Source of the DNA: CAZMRF01 sp964568735
GTDB taxonomy: Bacteria > Acidobacteriota > Polarisedimenticolia > JACPZX01
Length of the DNA: 61,160 nucleotides
Direction: 5' to 3'
Assembly (NCBI GenBank): GCA_964568735.1
Contig: CAZMRF010000025.1
Span: forward strand, 1 to 61,160
The position numbers and the translations under genes are program-made. This document shows, one piece after another, positions 42,770 through 51,866 of this stretch. Position 1 is the stretch's first letter, and each line of letters begins with the position of its first letter. The notes beneath the pieces are model-generated. The model saw only the letters and a list, made by a program, of their open reading frames with translations, was not told the DNA's origin and did not search any database.

Positions 42770-42894
42770 GCGGGCGCACGCACGACAAGCTTTCGATCGG
42801 GCTGTCTCGTGAGCCGTCGTCGGGCCTCGATGTGGAAGCAGGTGAACCGCCTTCGACCTCAGCGGGCCGCAGGAGTGCGATCGTCAACCTCCTG

Positions 42895-43332
42895 CTAGCC
42901 GAGCCGCTTGGCGAGCTCCCGGGCTTGGGCGGGAGTCCGGGCCACGACGAGGACGGTGCCGTCGCATGCCAGGCTGGCCACGACCTCCGGAGCGCGCGCC
43001 TCCGTGACCCGCTCGGCCAGCTCCTGCGCGCCGTCGCCTCGCACCGGCTTGAGGATGACGATGTTGCCTCCGGTGTCCCAGCCCTGGAGGAGGGGGCGGA
43101 TCGCACGGGCGAGGTCGCGTAGAAGATGAGGCCGCGACGTGCCGGGACCGAGCAGCCTGTATCCGTCGTGCCCCTTGACGACTCCGATCTCCCTGAGGTC
43201 GCGCGAGAGCGTGGACTGTGTCGTCGAGATCCCCTCGGCGAGGAGCAGGTCGAGGAGATCTTCGTGGCTCCCGACGCGGTTGCGGGAGATCAGCTCCAGG
43301 ATCCGCTGCTGTCTCTCCCTCTTTGGTCTCAT
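42895..43332 (-). CDS. Second ArgR-family regulator, arginine site altered
   Basis: 145 aa with a full ArgR layout: winged helix HEDLLDLLLAEGISTTQSTLSRDL and a C-terminal oligomer domain. Where ArgR keeps GTIAGDDTILVV, this protein has ASLACDGTVLVV: the second Asp is Gly and the flanking Gly is Cys. It probably does not bind arginine in the standard way and may sense another ligand. Its ATG overlaps the CRTAC1 stop by 4 nt, so it is co-expressed with the cytochrome genes instead of the arginine operon. Confidence 0.85.
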   Translation of the reverse strand: MRPKRERQQRILELISRNRVGSHEDLLDLLLAEGISTTQSTLSRDLREIGVVKGHDGYRLLGPGTSRPHLLRDLARAIRPLLQGWDTGGNIVILKPVRGDGAQELAERVTEARAPEVVASLACDGTVLVVARTPAQARELAKRLG

Positions 43333-45203
43333 CGTTCGCCCTCCTGCTCCACGACCAGGGTCGTGTCCAGGGCGTCGACCCGGACCTCCTGCCGGCTCCC
43401 GTCGGGCCAGGTGATCTCCATGGAATCCACCCGATCCGAGCCGCCGAAACCAAATGTAATTGGAAGCTCCACCTGCGAGAGGTAGCTCCTCGTAGGCATC
43501 ACCACGCGGGTCTGCGTCGCGCCATCCGCGCGCAGCTCGACCCGGGCGCCGATGGCCTCCCGGTTCGCGCCTTTCCCCACGAGGCGGACCCTGAGCCAGT
43601 GGTGACCCGTCCGCTGATCGTTGCGCAGGAGGAGCGGGGGGCCCCCGCTCTGCGCGAGGACCACGTCCAGGTCCCCGTCCTCGTCGATATCCGCGTAGGC
43701 TGCGCCCCGCCCGACGATGGGCCGCGCGAGATCCCCGGTCCGCTCCTCCGGCACGCAGACGAAGCAGGGCTGATCCGTGCGTCCGGTGTTCCAGAAGAGC
43801 TGCGCGGGCTGCCGGTAGTGCTGGCTCGGCTGGACTTCATTGATGCCCTCCTCGAGATGGCCGTCGGCCTGGAGGAGATCCAGCCGGCCGTCCAGGTCGT
43901 AGTCGAAGAAGAAGAGCCCGAACTTGAGCTTGAGCATGCTGGGAGATCCGATCCCCTCCGCCGCCGACACGTCCACGAACTGCCACGGGTCTTCCTGCTG
44001 GACGTAGAAGGAGGTCGGCTCGTTGGCGAAATTCCCGATGCCGATGCCGAGCGTCCCGTCGTTGCGGAAGTCGGCCGCGTCGATGCCCATCGCCCCCGTG
44101 GCCATCCCCGCGTTGTCGAAGCCGACGCCGCTCAGCGCGCCCACCTCCTCGAAGCTTCCGTCTCCCCTGTTCTGGAAGAGGAAGTTCTGGACCGTGTCGT
44201 TCGCGACGAAGACGTCCAGGTCGCCGTCCCGATCCACGTCGACGAAGACGACGCCCAGCGCCTTGCCCATGGGCTGGCCCGTCGCCGGATTGGCGACCTG
44301 GATGCCGGCCTCGGCGGAGACGTCGGTGAAGCGGGCCTTGCCCTCGTTGCGGTAGAGGTACGAATGGGTTCCCTGGTACTGCTTCGGTTGGCCATAGGCC
44401 CGATCCGTTCCGTTGAGCGTGAAGTTGAGCTGCATGTCGATCTCGCGGGACCACTTCACGTAGTTGCAGACGAAGAGATCGAGATCACCGTCGAGGTCGT
44501 AGTCGAAGAAGCCCGCGCTCGTGCTCCAGGCCTCGGGCCCGCCGGCGACACCCGCCCGGGCCGCCGCCTCCTCGAAGCGGCTGCCCCGGTTGAGGAAAAG
44601 CCGGTTGGGCCCGAGGGCCGTGATGAAGAGGTCGGTGCGGCCGTCGCCGTCGGCGTCCCCTGCGGCCACTCCCTGGCCGTAGAAGGGGACGTCCAGCCCC
44701 GACCCTGCGGTCACGTCGCGGAAGCGCCCCCGGCCGTCGTTCGCGTAGAGCACCATCGAAGCGCGGGGCCCCGGATCGCCGGGCCAGCGATCCGAGTTCA
44801 CGAGGAGAAGGTCCTGGTCGCCGTCACCGTCGTGGTCGAGGAAGGCGACGCCTCCCCCCATCGTCTCGGGCAGGAGCTTCTCACCCCTCGCCCCGGTGAA
44901 GTGGACGAAGGAGACGCCGGCCTCGCGTGTGACGTCCGTGAAGCGGACCTCGGGGACCTCCTTGCCCGCGGGGGCCAGGTTTGGCGGGGCCACGACCGGC
45001 GGCCGCTCGATCACCTGCGCCTGCGGAGGCGGACGCCGGGTGGCGAGGAACCCCACTGCGACGGCGGCTGCGCCCAGGGCGATGGCAACCAGCGACCAGC
45101 GGAAGGCCCGCCCGATGATGGTGTCGTCCTCCGGGACGAGATCGTCGTCGCGGATCTCATCAGGCCCCGATCCTCCCCCGTGGTCCTCCCGGTCAGCCGC
45201 CAT
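43329..45203 (-). CDS. CRTAC1-like FG-GAP/ASPIC-UnbV repeat protein
   Basis: 624 aa. One N-terminal membrane helix (WSLVAIALGAAAVAVGFLAT) anchors a large exported beta-propeller. VCBS/FG-GAP calcium-loop repeats recur: FLDHDGDGDQDLLLVNSDRW, GDADGDGRTDLFIT, FDYDLDGDLDLFVCNYVKWS and DIDEDGDLDVVLAQSGGPPL. The C-terminus is the ASPIC/UnbV domain (LRVRLVGKGANREAIGARVE, SYLSQVELPITFGFGG). Such proteins are common in Acidobacteriota and Planctomycetota, with surface-binding roles inferred. It overlaps the cytochrome gene upstream by 11 nt and the ArgR-like gene by 4 nt. Confidence 0.9.
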   Translation of the reverse strand: MAADREDHGGGSGPDEIRDDDLVPEDDTIIGRAFRWSLVAIALGAAAVAVGFLATRRPPPQAQVIERPPVVAPPNLAPAGKEVPEVRFTDVTREAGVSFVHFTGARGEKLLPETMGGGVAFLDHDGDGDQDLLLVNSDRWPGDPGPRASMVLYANDGRGRFRDVTAGSGLDVPFYGQGVAAGDADGDGRTDLFITALGPNRLFLNRGSRFEEAAARAGVAGGPEAWSTSAGFFDYDLDGDLDLFVCNYVKWSREIDMQLNFTLNGTDRAYGQPKQYQGTHSYLYRNEGKARFTDVSAEAGIQVANPATGQPMGKALGVVFVDVDRDGDLDVFVANDTVQNFLFQNRGDGSFEEVGALSGVGFDNAGMATGAMGIDAADFRNDGTLGIGIGNFANEPTSFYVQQEDPWQFVDVSAAEGIGSPSMLKLKFGLFFFDYDLDGRLDLLQADGHLEEGINEVQPSQHYRQPAQLFWNTGRTDQPCFVCVPEERTGDLARPIVGRGAAYADIDEDGDLDVVLAQSGGPPLLLRNDQRTGHHWLRVRLVGKGANREAIGARVELRADGATQTRVVMPTRSYLSQVELPITFGFGGSDRVDSMEITWPDGSRQEVRVDALDTTLVVEQEGER

Positions 45204-48036
45204 GGCGCGTCCCGCCGGCCCCCGTGCCGGAGAGCCCCCAGGCTCCCGGGCGCTGCAGGTCGTAGATCACGACTGCTTCGGCAGCCCTGTTCGCGGCCGG
45301 GTACTTGAGGCGAGCCCGCGACACGGCGTAGTCGAGCGCATTGTCGTCGGGCTTGTAGTAGGCGTGCTTCTCGGCATGGATCCTCTCCCTCTCTGCGTCT
45401 CCGAGGTTCCCGTAAATCTGCTTGAGCCCCCAGTGCGCCGAGAGGTTCTCGGGATCGTACGTCAGGACTTTCTCGAACCACTGGCGGGCCTCGTCGAGGT
45501 GCGCCTGGCGCTGATCTCCCTTTTCACCCAGCGCGATCTGGTAGAGCGCGCCGGCCAGCTCGTTCAGGAGCGTATAGTCCTTCGAGAAGTCGAAGCCGCG
45601 CCCTTCGGCCTGCCGGAATCCTCCCCTCACGATCTCGCGCAGGCTCTCCACGGCGCGTGCATGATCGCCGTTGGCGGCGGCAACCTCGCTCCCGAACCAG
45701 AGCACGGACCATTCGTTGGCGGGAGGCGTGAAGCCGGCCGCGCGCCGGAGCGCCTCCGGGGCCTCCGATTGCACGAGCCCTTCCTTGATGAAGACTCGGG
45801 CCAGGTTCAGCGGTCCGTCGGGCCTGCCGAGCGCTTCCACATGCGTGAAGGCCTCGGCCGCCTGCCTCAACTCGCCGCGCTCACCCTTGCGCAGCAGTCC
45901 AATTCCGTAGTCGTTCCAGCGCTGCCAGGGCTCGATGGGAGTGTCGGGATTGAGGGGGATCTCGCGTGAGCCCTCGAGGGGCAAGGTGACGCGATCCTCG
46001 GCCAGGGTGATGACCGGCAGGTCGTTGAAGTAGTCCTGCTTGCCCGTCACGAAGGCCATGTACTCCGCGTCGAACTTCCTGTATTGAAGCCTCGCCTCGA
46101 TCGTGACCGGATCGCGGAGGTCCGGGGGGACTTCCAACCGGTAGTGGACGACGTCGGCGGCCCCGGGTGGGATCTGGTTGTTGTAGAGCGGCACGAAGAT
46201 GTCCTGGGCGTTTCGGCGGTTGATGCGGTTTCCTTCGCGGTCGATGACGAAGGCGTTGACGAAGTGAGACCACGGATCCACCGCATTGGTCGCCTCGTCG
46301 CGGCCTCCGCTCCGGCCGATGACGCGGCCCCCGCTCGACACGGTGACTTCCATCCAGACCTCGTTGGAGTCCGAGGTTCCCTGCGTGAAGGGATGGCCCA
46401 CCTTCAGCGTTCGAATGACGGCCTCCAGCAGGTAGCTCCTTCCGGGCTGCAACGCCGGCACCTCGGGCCGGATGGGCGCGAGGAGCTTCCCGGTGATGGT
46501 GCCTCCCTTCCGCACGCCGAAGAGGTCCACGCGCATCACGCCATCCAGGAACTTCCGGTGCGCCTCGATCGCGGCGCCGGCGTCGGGCAGGCTGTCCCGG
46601 AGGAGCCACGGCAAGGCGGTGTTCGCCGAGGGGAACTGGTGGCCCAGGGTCTTCCTCAGCCCGCTGTCGTCGCGGACTCTTGCGCTGAAGTTGGGCCTCT
46701 CCGAGACTTCGACGAGGGGCATGTGGCAGCCGTTGCAGTTGGCCTCCGCCTTCGCAGGATAGTAGAAGCTGGCGATCCCCTGGCCCGAGACTCCGCTCAG
46801 CCAGAAGGCGTCATAGTGATTCTGGCCCCGGAGCCATTTGTAGGCATTCAGCTCGGGTGGCAGGTGGACCTTGTGACATGTGCCGCAGAACTCCGGGGTC
46901 CGGTGCAGCGGCTTGAGGAAGGTCGCCTTGTGGAACTCGGGCTTGGCCTTGACGAGCTGGCGGTTCACCCAGCGAAGGGCGGCGTTTTCGCTGAAGGCGA
47001 AGGGATAGTGGACGGGCTCGTCGATCGTGTAGTCGGCATTGCCGCGGGGGCTGTTGATGTGGCCGATGCTGTGGCAGACCGTGCAGGTGATCCCCGCCTG
47101 CGCCGTCGGGTCGCTCGCCAGATCGAAGGCGGGGTCGTCGAACTTCGGGTCGTCGAAGGCGCCGCTGAAGAAGGGAACCGGGTCGTGGCAGCCGGCGCAG
47201 AAGCGCGACGCCTGGACGCTTCCGTCGCGCGCCATGGACACCCGGCGCGTCTCCTTGACGCTCGCGAGGTAGGGGGGATTGTTGAAGGAGCTGAGGCGGT
47301 GGACGCTGTGTGTCCACTGGTCGTGGATGTCCGTGTGGCACTCCTGGCAGTAGTCGTCGGACTTGAGGACCTCGGCGGGGATGAAATTCCCCGTGGTGGT
47401 CCTCGCCAGGGAGGGGAAGAAGTACCGCTCTCCCGAAGAGGGGCCCGCGACGTTCCAGGCCCTGGGGTCCTGCGAATGGAGCAGGAGCATCACCGCCGCG
47501 AATCCCGCAGCCACGCCTCCCCAGGCCAGGCCGGTCTTCCACTGGATCCTCCGGCCGGCCAGGCGGTGCAGGACGAAGAGCCATAGGACCGCAAGCGGCG
47601 TGGCCACATGGAGCCAGTAGGCGACGCTTCGAGCCACGGGCTCGTTCACCTCGAGGCGGACCCCGAAGAGATCCACCCTCATGAGCACGATGCCGCTGAT
47701 AAAGAGGAGGATCGCCGTGGCGAAGAGAGCCTGCCCTGCCCTGATGGCCCGGCGGTTCGGGCGGTTTCGCGCGTTGAGCATGTGCGCGATGCCGAAGGCG
47801 ACGGCGGGGCCGACCAGGAGCAGCCCGAGCACCAGGTGGAGCGCGAACATCAACAGATAGAACCAGTTCTGGTACTTCACTCCGGCGAGGGTGATGCTGA
47901 TGAGGTAGACGGAGTTCACCGAAAGCAGGGCGAACAGAGCGAAGACCACACCCAGGAGCTTTTTGAGCCTGGGCCCGACAACGGGGACGTAGCGCCGCCG
48001 TCGCTGGCTGGCCCCCCCCTCAGTCACCTTCGCCAT
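45193..48036 (-). CDS. Membrane multihaem (pentahaem) cytochrome c with TPR-like C-terminus
   Basis: About 947 aa from ATG 48036 (48057 also possible). The N-terminus has about five membrane helices (for example FALLSVNSVYLISITLAGVK and AYWLHVATPLAVLWLFVL) resembling a cytochrome b-type anchor. Five CxxCH haem sites follow: CQECH near residue 236, CAGCH 287, CTVCH 324, CGTCH 392, CNGCH 443 (counted from 48057). A beta-rich middle and a C-terminal TPR-like segment (LDEARQWFEKVLTYDPENLS) complete it. It probably transfers electrons between quinone and a periplasmic acceptor. It is first of three overlapping minus-strand genes. Confidence 0.88.
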   Translation of the reverse strand: MAKVTEGGASQRRRRYVPVVGPRLKKLLGVVFALFALLSVNSVYLISITLAGVKYQNWFYLLMFALHLVLGLLLVGPAVAFGIAHMLNARNRPNRRAIRAGQALFATAILLFISGIVLMRVDLFGVRLEVNEPVARSVAYWLHVATPLAVLWLFVLHRLAGRRIQWKTGLAWGGVAAGFAAVMLLLHSQDPRAWNVAGPSSGERYFFPSLARTTTGNFIPAEVLKSDDYCQECHTDIHDQWTHSVHRLSSFNNPPYLASVKETRRVSMARDGSVQASRFCAGCHDPVPFFSGAFDDPKFDDPAFDLASDPTAQAGITCTVCHSIGHINSPRGNADYTIDEPVHYPFAFSENAALRWVNRQLVKAKPEFHKATFLKPLHRTPEFCGTCHKVHLPPELNAYKWLRGQNHYDAFWLSGVSGQGIASFYYPAKAEANCNGCHMPLVEVSERPNFSARVRDDSGLRKTLGHQFPSANTALPWLLRDSLPDAGAAIEAHRKFLDGVMRVDLFGVRKGGTITGKLLAPIRPEVPALQPGRSYLLEAVIRTLKVGHPFTQGTSDSNEVWMEVTVSSGGRVIGRSGGRDEATNAVDPWSHFVNAFVIDREGNRINRRNAQDIFVPLYNNQIPPGAADVVHYRLEVPPDLRDPVTIEARLQYRKFDAEYMAFVTGKQDYFNDLPVITLAEDRVTLPLEGSREIPLNPDTPIEPWQRWNDYGIGLLRKGERGELRQAAEAFTHVEALGRPDGPLNLARVFIKEGLVQSEAPEALRRAAGFTPPANEWSVLWFGSEVAAANGDHARAVESLREIVRGGFRQAEGRGFDFSKDYTLLNELAGALYQIALGEKGDQRQAHLDEARQWFEKVLTYDPENLSAHWGLKQIYGNLGDAERERIHAEKHAYYKPDDNALDYAVSRARLKYPAANRAAEAVVIYDLQRPGAWGLSGTGAGGTRHGG

Positions 48037-48138
48037 GCCTGCCTTTCCCCGAAGCAACCCTCATCTATACGCGACCGCGAGCGTGGGTTCAAGCACCCAA
48101 TATGGCTCATATGCGAGATATATGCAGCCCAAATTTAG

Positions 48139-48171
48139 GCCTATGTGGTGAATATTCAGGAATCTTGCGCT
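48139..48171. promoter_or_regulatory. AT-rich divergent region with a TGAATATTCA palindrome
   Basis: The gap between the cytochrome gene (minus) and the barrel gene (plus) is unusually AT-rich for this genome. It contains TGAATATTCA at about 48148-48157, the two ARG-box halves TGAAT and ATTCA abutting without the usual 4-bp spacer. As the cytochrome operon ends in an ArgR paralogue, this may be that paralogue's operator. This is a hypothesis only. Confidence 0.3.
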
Positions 48172-48177
48172 TCTGCG

Positions 48178-48206
48178 TTGACGGTATCGCTCGCATGGCG
48201 TATGAA
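48178..48206 (+). promoter_or_regulatory. Putative sigma-70 promoter of the barrel gene
   Basis: TTGACG at 48178-48183 and TATGAA at 48201-48206 are separated by an ideal 17 bp. The start at 48319 lies about 110 bp downstream, leaving a moderately long 5' leader. Confidence 0.55.
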
Positions 48207-48318
48207 TCCGCGCGCTCGAATCGAGAGCCAGGCCAGAACGGTCCGCCTCGAGACTCCCTCGGGAGGCGCTTGGTGCTTGGTGCTCCCAGGGTGGAATCCA
48301 TCGGGCGGAGGGAGGTTC

Positions 48319-49485
48319 ATGAGAGAGAACGGTGCATCCATGATCGGGCGCAACGGCCAACGGCGGGTCCAGATCCTCACGCATAGAGCAGTCCAGATCG
48401 CGCTGGTGGCCCTCGCCGCCTCTGGTTACGGCGTCATGGAAACCTTCGCCCAGGGCTGAGTGCTCATCAGACAGAACGCGCCCGTGTTCGGCGCGTCAGG
48501 AGAGGTTCTCCCTCAGGAAGGAGAGGTGAGCGTGGCGCTTTCGGCCCGAGCGCTCCACTCCGACGACCACTACAACGGCATCGAGTACCAGCGCCAGCGC
48601 CAGCGGCTGGGAACCTACGTCGTCAACGAGCAGAAGATCGTGGATATCACGGCGAGCTACGCGATAACGACCCGTCTGAGCGCCTCCCTGGGCGTCCCCT
48701 ACATCAACTCTTCCTGGTCGATTCCAACGCCGATCGGCGTGCCGGGAGAGCGTGAGGAGCAGAACGGGAGCGGGATCGGGGACATCCTCCTGTCGGGGCG
48801 CTACTGGCTCTTCAATCCGGAGCGTCACCCCACCGGGAACATGTCGGTGGGATTGGGTTGCAAGGCGCCCACTGGCTCCTACGACCAGGAGGATGGCTAT
48901 CCCAACCTGGCCACGGGTGCCAACGACACGCTGAAGGTCGTCGACCAATCGGTCCAGCCCGGAGATGGCGGCTGGGGGATCAGCTTCGAGATGCAGGGAT
49001 ACAAGGCGATGGGGCGCGTGCTCTGGTTCGGCTCCGGCATCTACCTGGCGAACCCGAGGGATACGAACGGCGCCGAGTCCGTCGTCGTGGGGCTGGGCTT
49101 CGCCACGAATCCGGCCCTCGCAGATCTCCTGGAGAACTCGGTCCCCGACTCGTACCTGGTGCGCTCCGGCTTCACCTTCCCGCTCGGAGCAGGATGGTCC
49201 GCGAGCGCCGCCTTCAGAGTGGAGGGGCTCCCCCGCTACGACCTCATCGGGGACAGCCACGGCTTCAGGCGTCCTGGGTACGAAACGTTCTTCGAGCCGG
49301 GGATCATCTACACCACCGACCATTCCACCTGGTCGCTCAACATGCCGTGGGGGCTCGTGAGGAATCGCCAGGCCAACGCCTACACGGGGAATCCCGGCGA
49401 CGCCACCTTCCCCGACTACATCATCCTTGCCGGCTACAGCTACCGCTTCGACACATCCGCGCTCCGCGCGCCCTCATCGCCGTGA
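48319..49485 (+). CDS. Outer-membrane beta-barrel protein with an in-frame TGA
   Basis: From ATG 48319 the frame codes a signal peptide (VQILTHRAVQIALVALAASG, then ETFAQG), reads TGA at 48457-48459, and continues without shift (VLIRQNAPVFGASGEVLPQE) to 49485. The mature part is a transporter-type barrel (Phenol_MetA_deg-like): repeated amphipathic strands, SVGLGCKAPTGSYDQEDGYP, DQSVQPGDGGWGISFEMQG, and a terminal YIILAGYSYRF strand. Without reading through TGA the barrel has no export signal. A GC hairpin (arms 48476-48482 and 48490-48496) begins 16 nt after the TGA, so selenocysteine is possible; a nonsense change from a Cys codon is the simpler alternative. GGAGGG precedes the ATG. Confidence 0.7.
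48476..48496 (+). other. Hairpin after the in-frame TGA (SECIS-like candidate)
   Basis: ACGCGCC (48476-48482) pairs perfectly with GGCGCGT (48490-48496) around the loop CGTGTTC, which contains GU as bacterial SECIS loops do. It starts 16 nt after the TGA, roughly where SelB-binding hairpins lie. GC-rich genomes form such stems by chance, so this is suggestive only. Confidence 0.3.
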
Positions 49486-49593
49486 TCGATCACCGGTCGC
49501 GAGGGCCTGCGGAGATGCAGGAAACGATCCCCGGGGGATAGTTCCGAGCTTCATGCCGCTCGCGACCCGATCTGATCCGATGAGGAGGAACGG

Positions 49594-50553
49594 ATGACTC
49601 GCTCGATGAGGCTACTCGTGGTCCTTGCCGTGATGACGCTGGCTCTCACCGGAGCCCTGTCCCGAATCGTCCCGGTCGAGCCGGCGCTCGCCGCGCCGGA
49701 GAGCGATTCGATCTCCAAGCTCGCCGAATCGCTCTCGCCGGGAGGCTGGACCGATGACGAGATCGTCCAGCTCTACGCGGCCCTCGTACGGGAGGGCTCC
49801 GAGCGCTCCCGCGCCGCGCTCCTCAACGAGTCCATCCAGAACCCGACCTTCCCGGGAGAGGGGCGCCCCGATCGCTTCTTCGATGCTCTCGCCTCCTACT
49901 TCGACGACAACCGGGACGGACGATTCACGCTCTCCGAGATCCAAGCCGACGTGACGGAGTACGCCACCCGGTATGCCGACCTCCTGAGGGAGGGGAGCAT
50001 GAAGGGCCCCCACCAGGACCTCGCCTCGCTCTTCCGGGTCAAGACCTGGAAGATGATGCAGAAGATCATCCTCCTCCGGCACACCCTGCGCGAGCGCAGC
50101 CTCGAGGCGTGGGCCTACTCACCCATGACTCCGACCATGGCCGTCGAAGCCTGGGACAAGGAGAACACGCTCGCCGACGCCTCCGATTTCCGCAAGCGGG
50201 TCTGCGAGGCCTCCGCCACGGCGCCGGTCGTCGTCAAATTCGGCTCGACCCAGTGCGCCGATTGCCTGCTGATGGAGTACACGCAGGGTATCCGTGTCGC
50301 GGCCGAAAAGTCTGGAGGCGGCGCGCACATCTACAAATTCTGGTGGGGACCGAACGTGTCGGAGGGCAACGACCTCCTGCGCAAGTCGGAAGGTGTCAAG
50401 TCCAGCCCCACATTCATCGTCTATCGGAATGGCCGCCGGTATCCCTGCGGCTTCGCATTCCTCGACGACAAGGGAGCCGGCCTCGAAGAGTGCCTCGACA
50501 AGGTCATGAAGGCGGACGCGATGGACGCGGGCGCCTGTGGTCAGGCCTCCTGA
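49594..50553 (+). CDS. Secreted thioredoxin-fold protein with EF-hand-like loop
   Basis: 319 aa with a signal peptide (LLVVLAVMTLALTGALSR, then cleavage after PALAA). The middle has a calcium-loop-like segment DDNRDGRFTLSEI, then a helical linker. The C-terminal third is a thioredoxin fold with redox motif STQCADCLLME, followed by the cis-Pro region KSSPTFIVYRNGR. It is probably a periplasmic thiol-disulphide protein. It lies between two outer-membrane barrels on the same strand and might help fold them; that partnership is inferred from position only. Confidence 0.75.
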   Translation: MTRSMRLLVVLAVMTLALTGALSRIVPVEPALAAPESDSISKLAESLSPGGWTDDEIVQLYAALVREGSERSRAALLNESIQNPTFPGEGRPDRFFDALASYFDDNRDGRFTLSEIQADVTEYATRYADLLREGSMKGPHQDLASLFRVKTWKMMQKIILLRHTLRERSLEAWAYSPMTPTMAVEAWDKENTLADASDFRKRVCEASATAPVVVKFGSTQCADCLLMEYTQGIRVAAEKSGGGAHIYKFWWGPNVSEGNDLLRKSEGVKSSPTFIVYRNGRRYPCGFAFLDDKGAGLEECLDKVMKADAMDAGACGQAS

Positions 50554-50591
50554 CGATTCTTGCCCCGTTGACCATGGAGAAACGACCAAGG

Positions 50592-51860
50592 ATGAGATCC
50601 TCTCACAGACTTCCCGCACGCCTTGCGACCTCGCTCGCTCTTGCCTCCCTGCTCGCGATTCCCGTCCTGGCGGATGCCGATGCGGGCGCGGCGCCTCCAA
50701 CCCCGGCCGCGTCCCCCGCCGCCCCTGCGGCGGCCGCCGCCCAGGAGCCCGCCAAGCCCGAGACGAAGAAGGAGGAGGGTGGCCCCCTCAAGGTCGCCGA
50801 TCGCCTGACCTTCTACGGCGATTTCAGGTACCGGCACGAAGACGCCTTCAAGCTGGACGATCAGCCCTCCCGCAACCGTGAGCGCATACGCCTGCGCTTC
50901 GGCCTCGACGTCAAGGTCACCGATGAAGTGGTCGCGGGAGCCCGGATGCGCACGGGGAACCCGGAGGACCCGAGGTCGCCCCACCAGACCCTGGGCGACG
51001 GCTTCGATTCCTTCGAGCTGAACCTCGACCGGGCCTACGTGACCTACCGGCCGAAGCAGGTGGAGGGGCTCTGGGCGACGGGCGGCAAGTTCGCCCATCC
51101 CTTCGTGGTCAACCCGGTTTATGGCGAGCTGGTCTGGGATGCGGACGTGCAGCCTGAAGGTGTCGCTGCGGGGATGACGTTCAAGAACCTCGCCGACGTC
51201 GAGCGGCTGGACCTCGCGGTGGGTGAGTACATCCTCCTGGAGCAGACCCAGAGCGACGCCGAGGTCGCCGTGGCGCAGGCATCTCTCAAGGTCAAGCTGG
51301 CCGAGAAGACGATTCTGCAAGGAGCCGCAGCCTTCTACCACTACGGCGACCCCACGCCCGACGGCACCACGACGCTTCTCGCGGACAACGCCGGGAACGC
51401 CGTGGTCACCGACCCGAACGGCACTCCGATCGACTTCGTCTCCGGTTTCGACATCTGGGACGGAATCCTCTCCGTGACGTTCGGCGGCTGGAAGCTGCCC
51501 CTGACGCTGAACGCCGAGTACATCGTGAACAGCTCGGCCGAGATCGACGGCGACCGTGGATGGGCCTCGGGAGTGGCGCTCGGCAAGACAGCGGCGGCGC
51601 GCGACTGGCAGGCCTACTACCAGTACCAGAAGATCGAGCAGGACGCCATCTACACACCGGTCGCGCAGGATGACTTCCTCTTCACGACGAACCAGCGCAG
51701 CCATGTCTGGGGCTTCCGCTACCAGGTCTGGAAGTCCTTCGAGGTGCACGCATGGGCGCTCGTCTCGAGGAGGGACGAGATCTTCCCGGGAGCCTCTTCG
51801 ACCGCCGACAGCAAGGACTACCAGTGGCGCGCCCGGCTCGACCTCAACGCCAGGTTCTGA
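50592..51860 (+). CDS. Putative porin (beta-barrel)
   Basis: 422 aa from ATG 50592 (ATG 50574 adds six residues; the frame is open further back over the thioredoxin-fold gene). A signal (LATSLALASLLAIPVLADA) is followed by an Ala/Pro-rich linker and a barrel: RLTFYGDFRYRHEDAF, RIRLRFGLDVKVTDEVVAGA, TGGKFAHPFVVNPVYGELVW, and a final strand DYQWRARLDLNARF ending in Phe, the outer-membrane insertion signal. This resembles putative-porin (Porin_5-like) proteins. The substrate is unknown. Confidence 0.82.
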   Translation: MRSSHRLPARLATSLALASLLAIPVLADADAGAAPPTPAASPAAPAAAAAQEPAKPETKKEEGGPLKVADRLTFYGDFRYRHEDAFKLDDQPSRNRERIRLRFGLDVKVTDEVVAGARMRTGNPEDPRSPHQTLGDGFDSFELNLDRAYVTYRPKQVEGLWATGGKFAHPFVVNPVYGELVWDADVQPEGVAAGMTFKNLADVERLDLAVGEYILLEQTQSDAEVAVAQASLKVKLAEKTILQGAAAFYHYGDPTPDGTTTLLADNAGNAVVTDPNGTPIDFVSGFDIWDGILSVTFGGWKLPLTLNAEYIVNSSAEIDGDRGWASGVALGKTAAARDWQAYYQYQKIEQDAIYTPVAQDDFLFTTNQRSHVWGFRYQVWKSFEVHAWALVSRRDEIFPGASSTADSKDYQWRARLDLNARF

Positions 51861-51866
51861 GCAGGC

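Noticed and set aside
48145..48459. Separate small gene ending at the TGA before the barrel
   Set aside because: Its last 40 or so residues are a signal peptide in frame with the barrel, so it is the 5' part of that gene.
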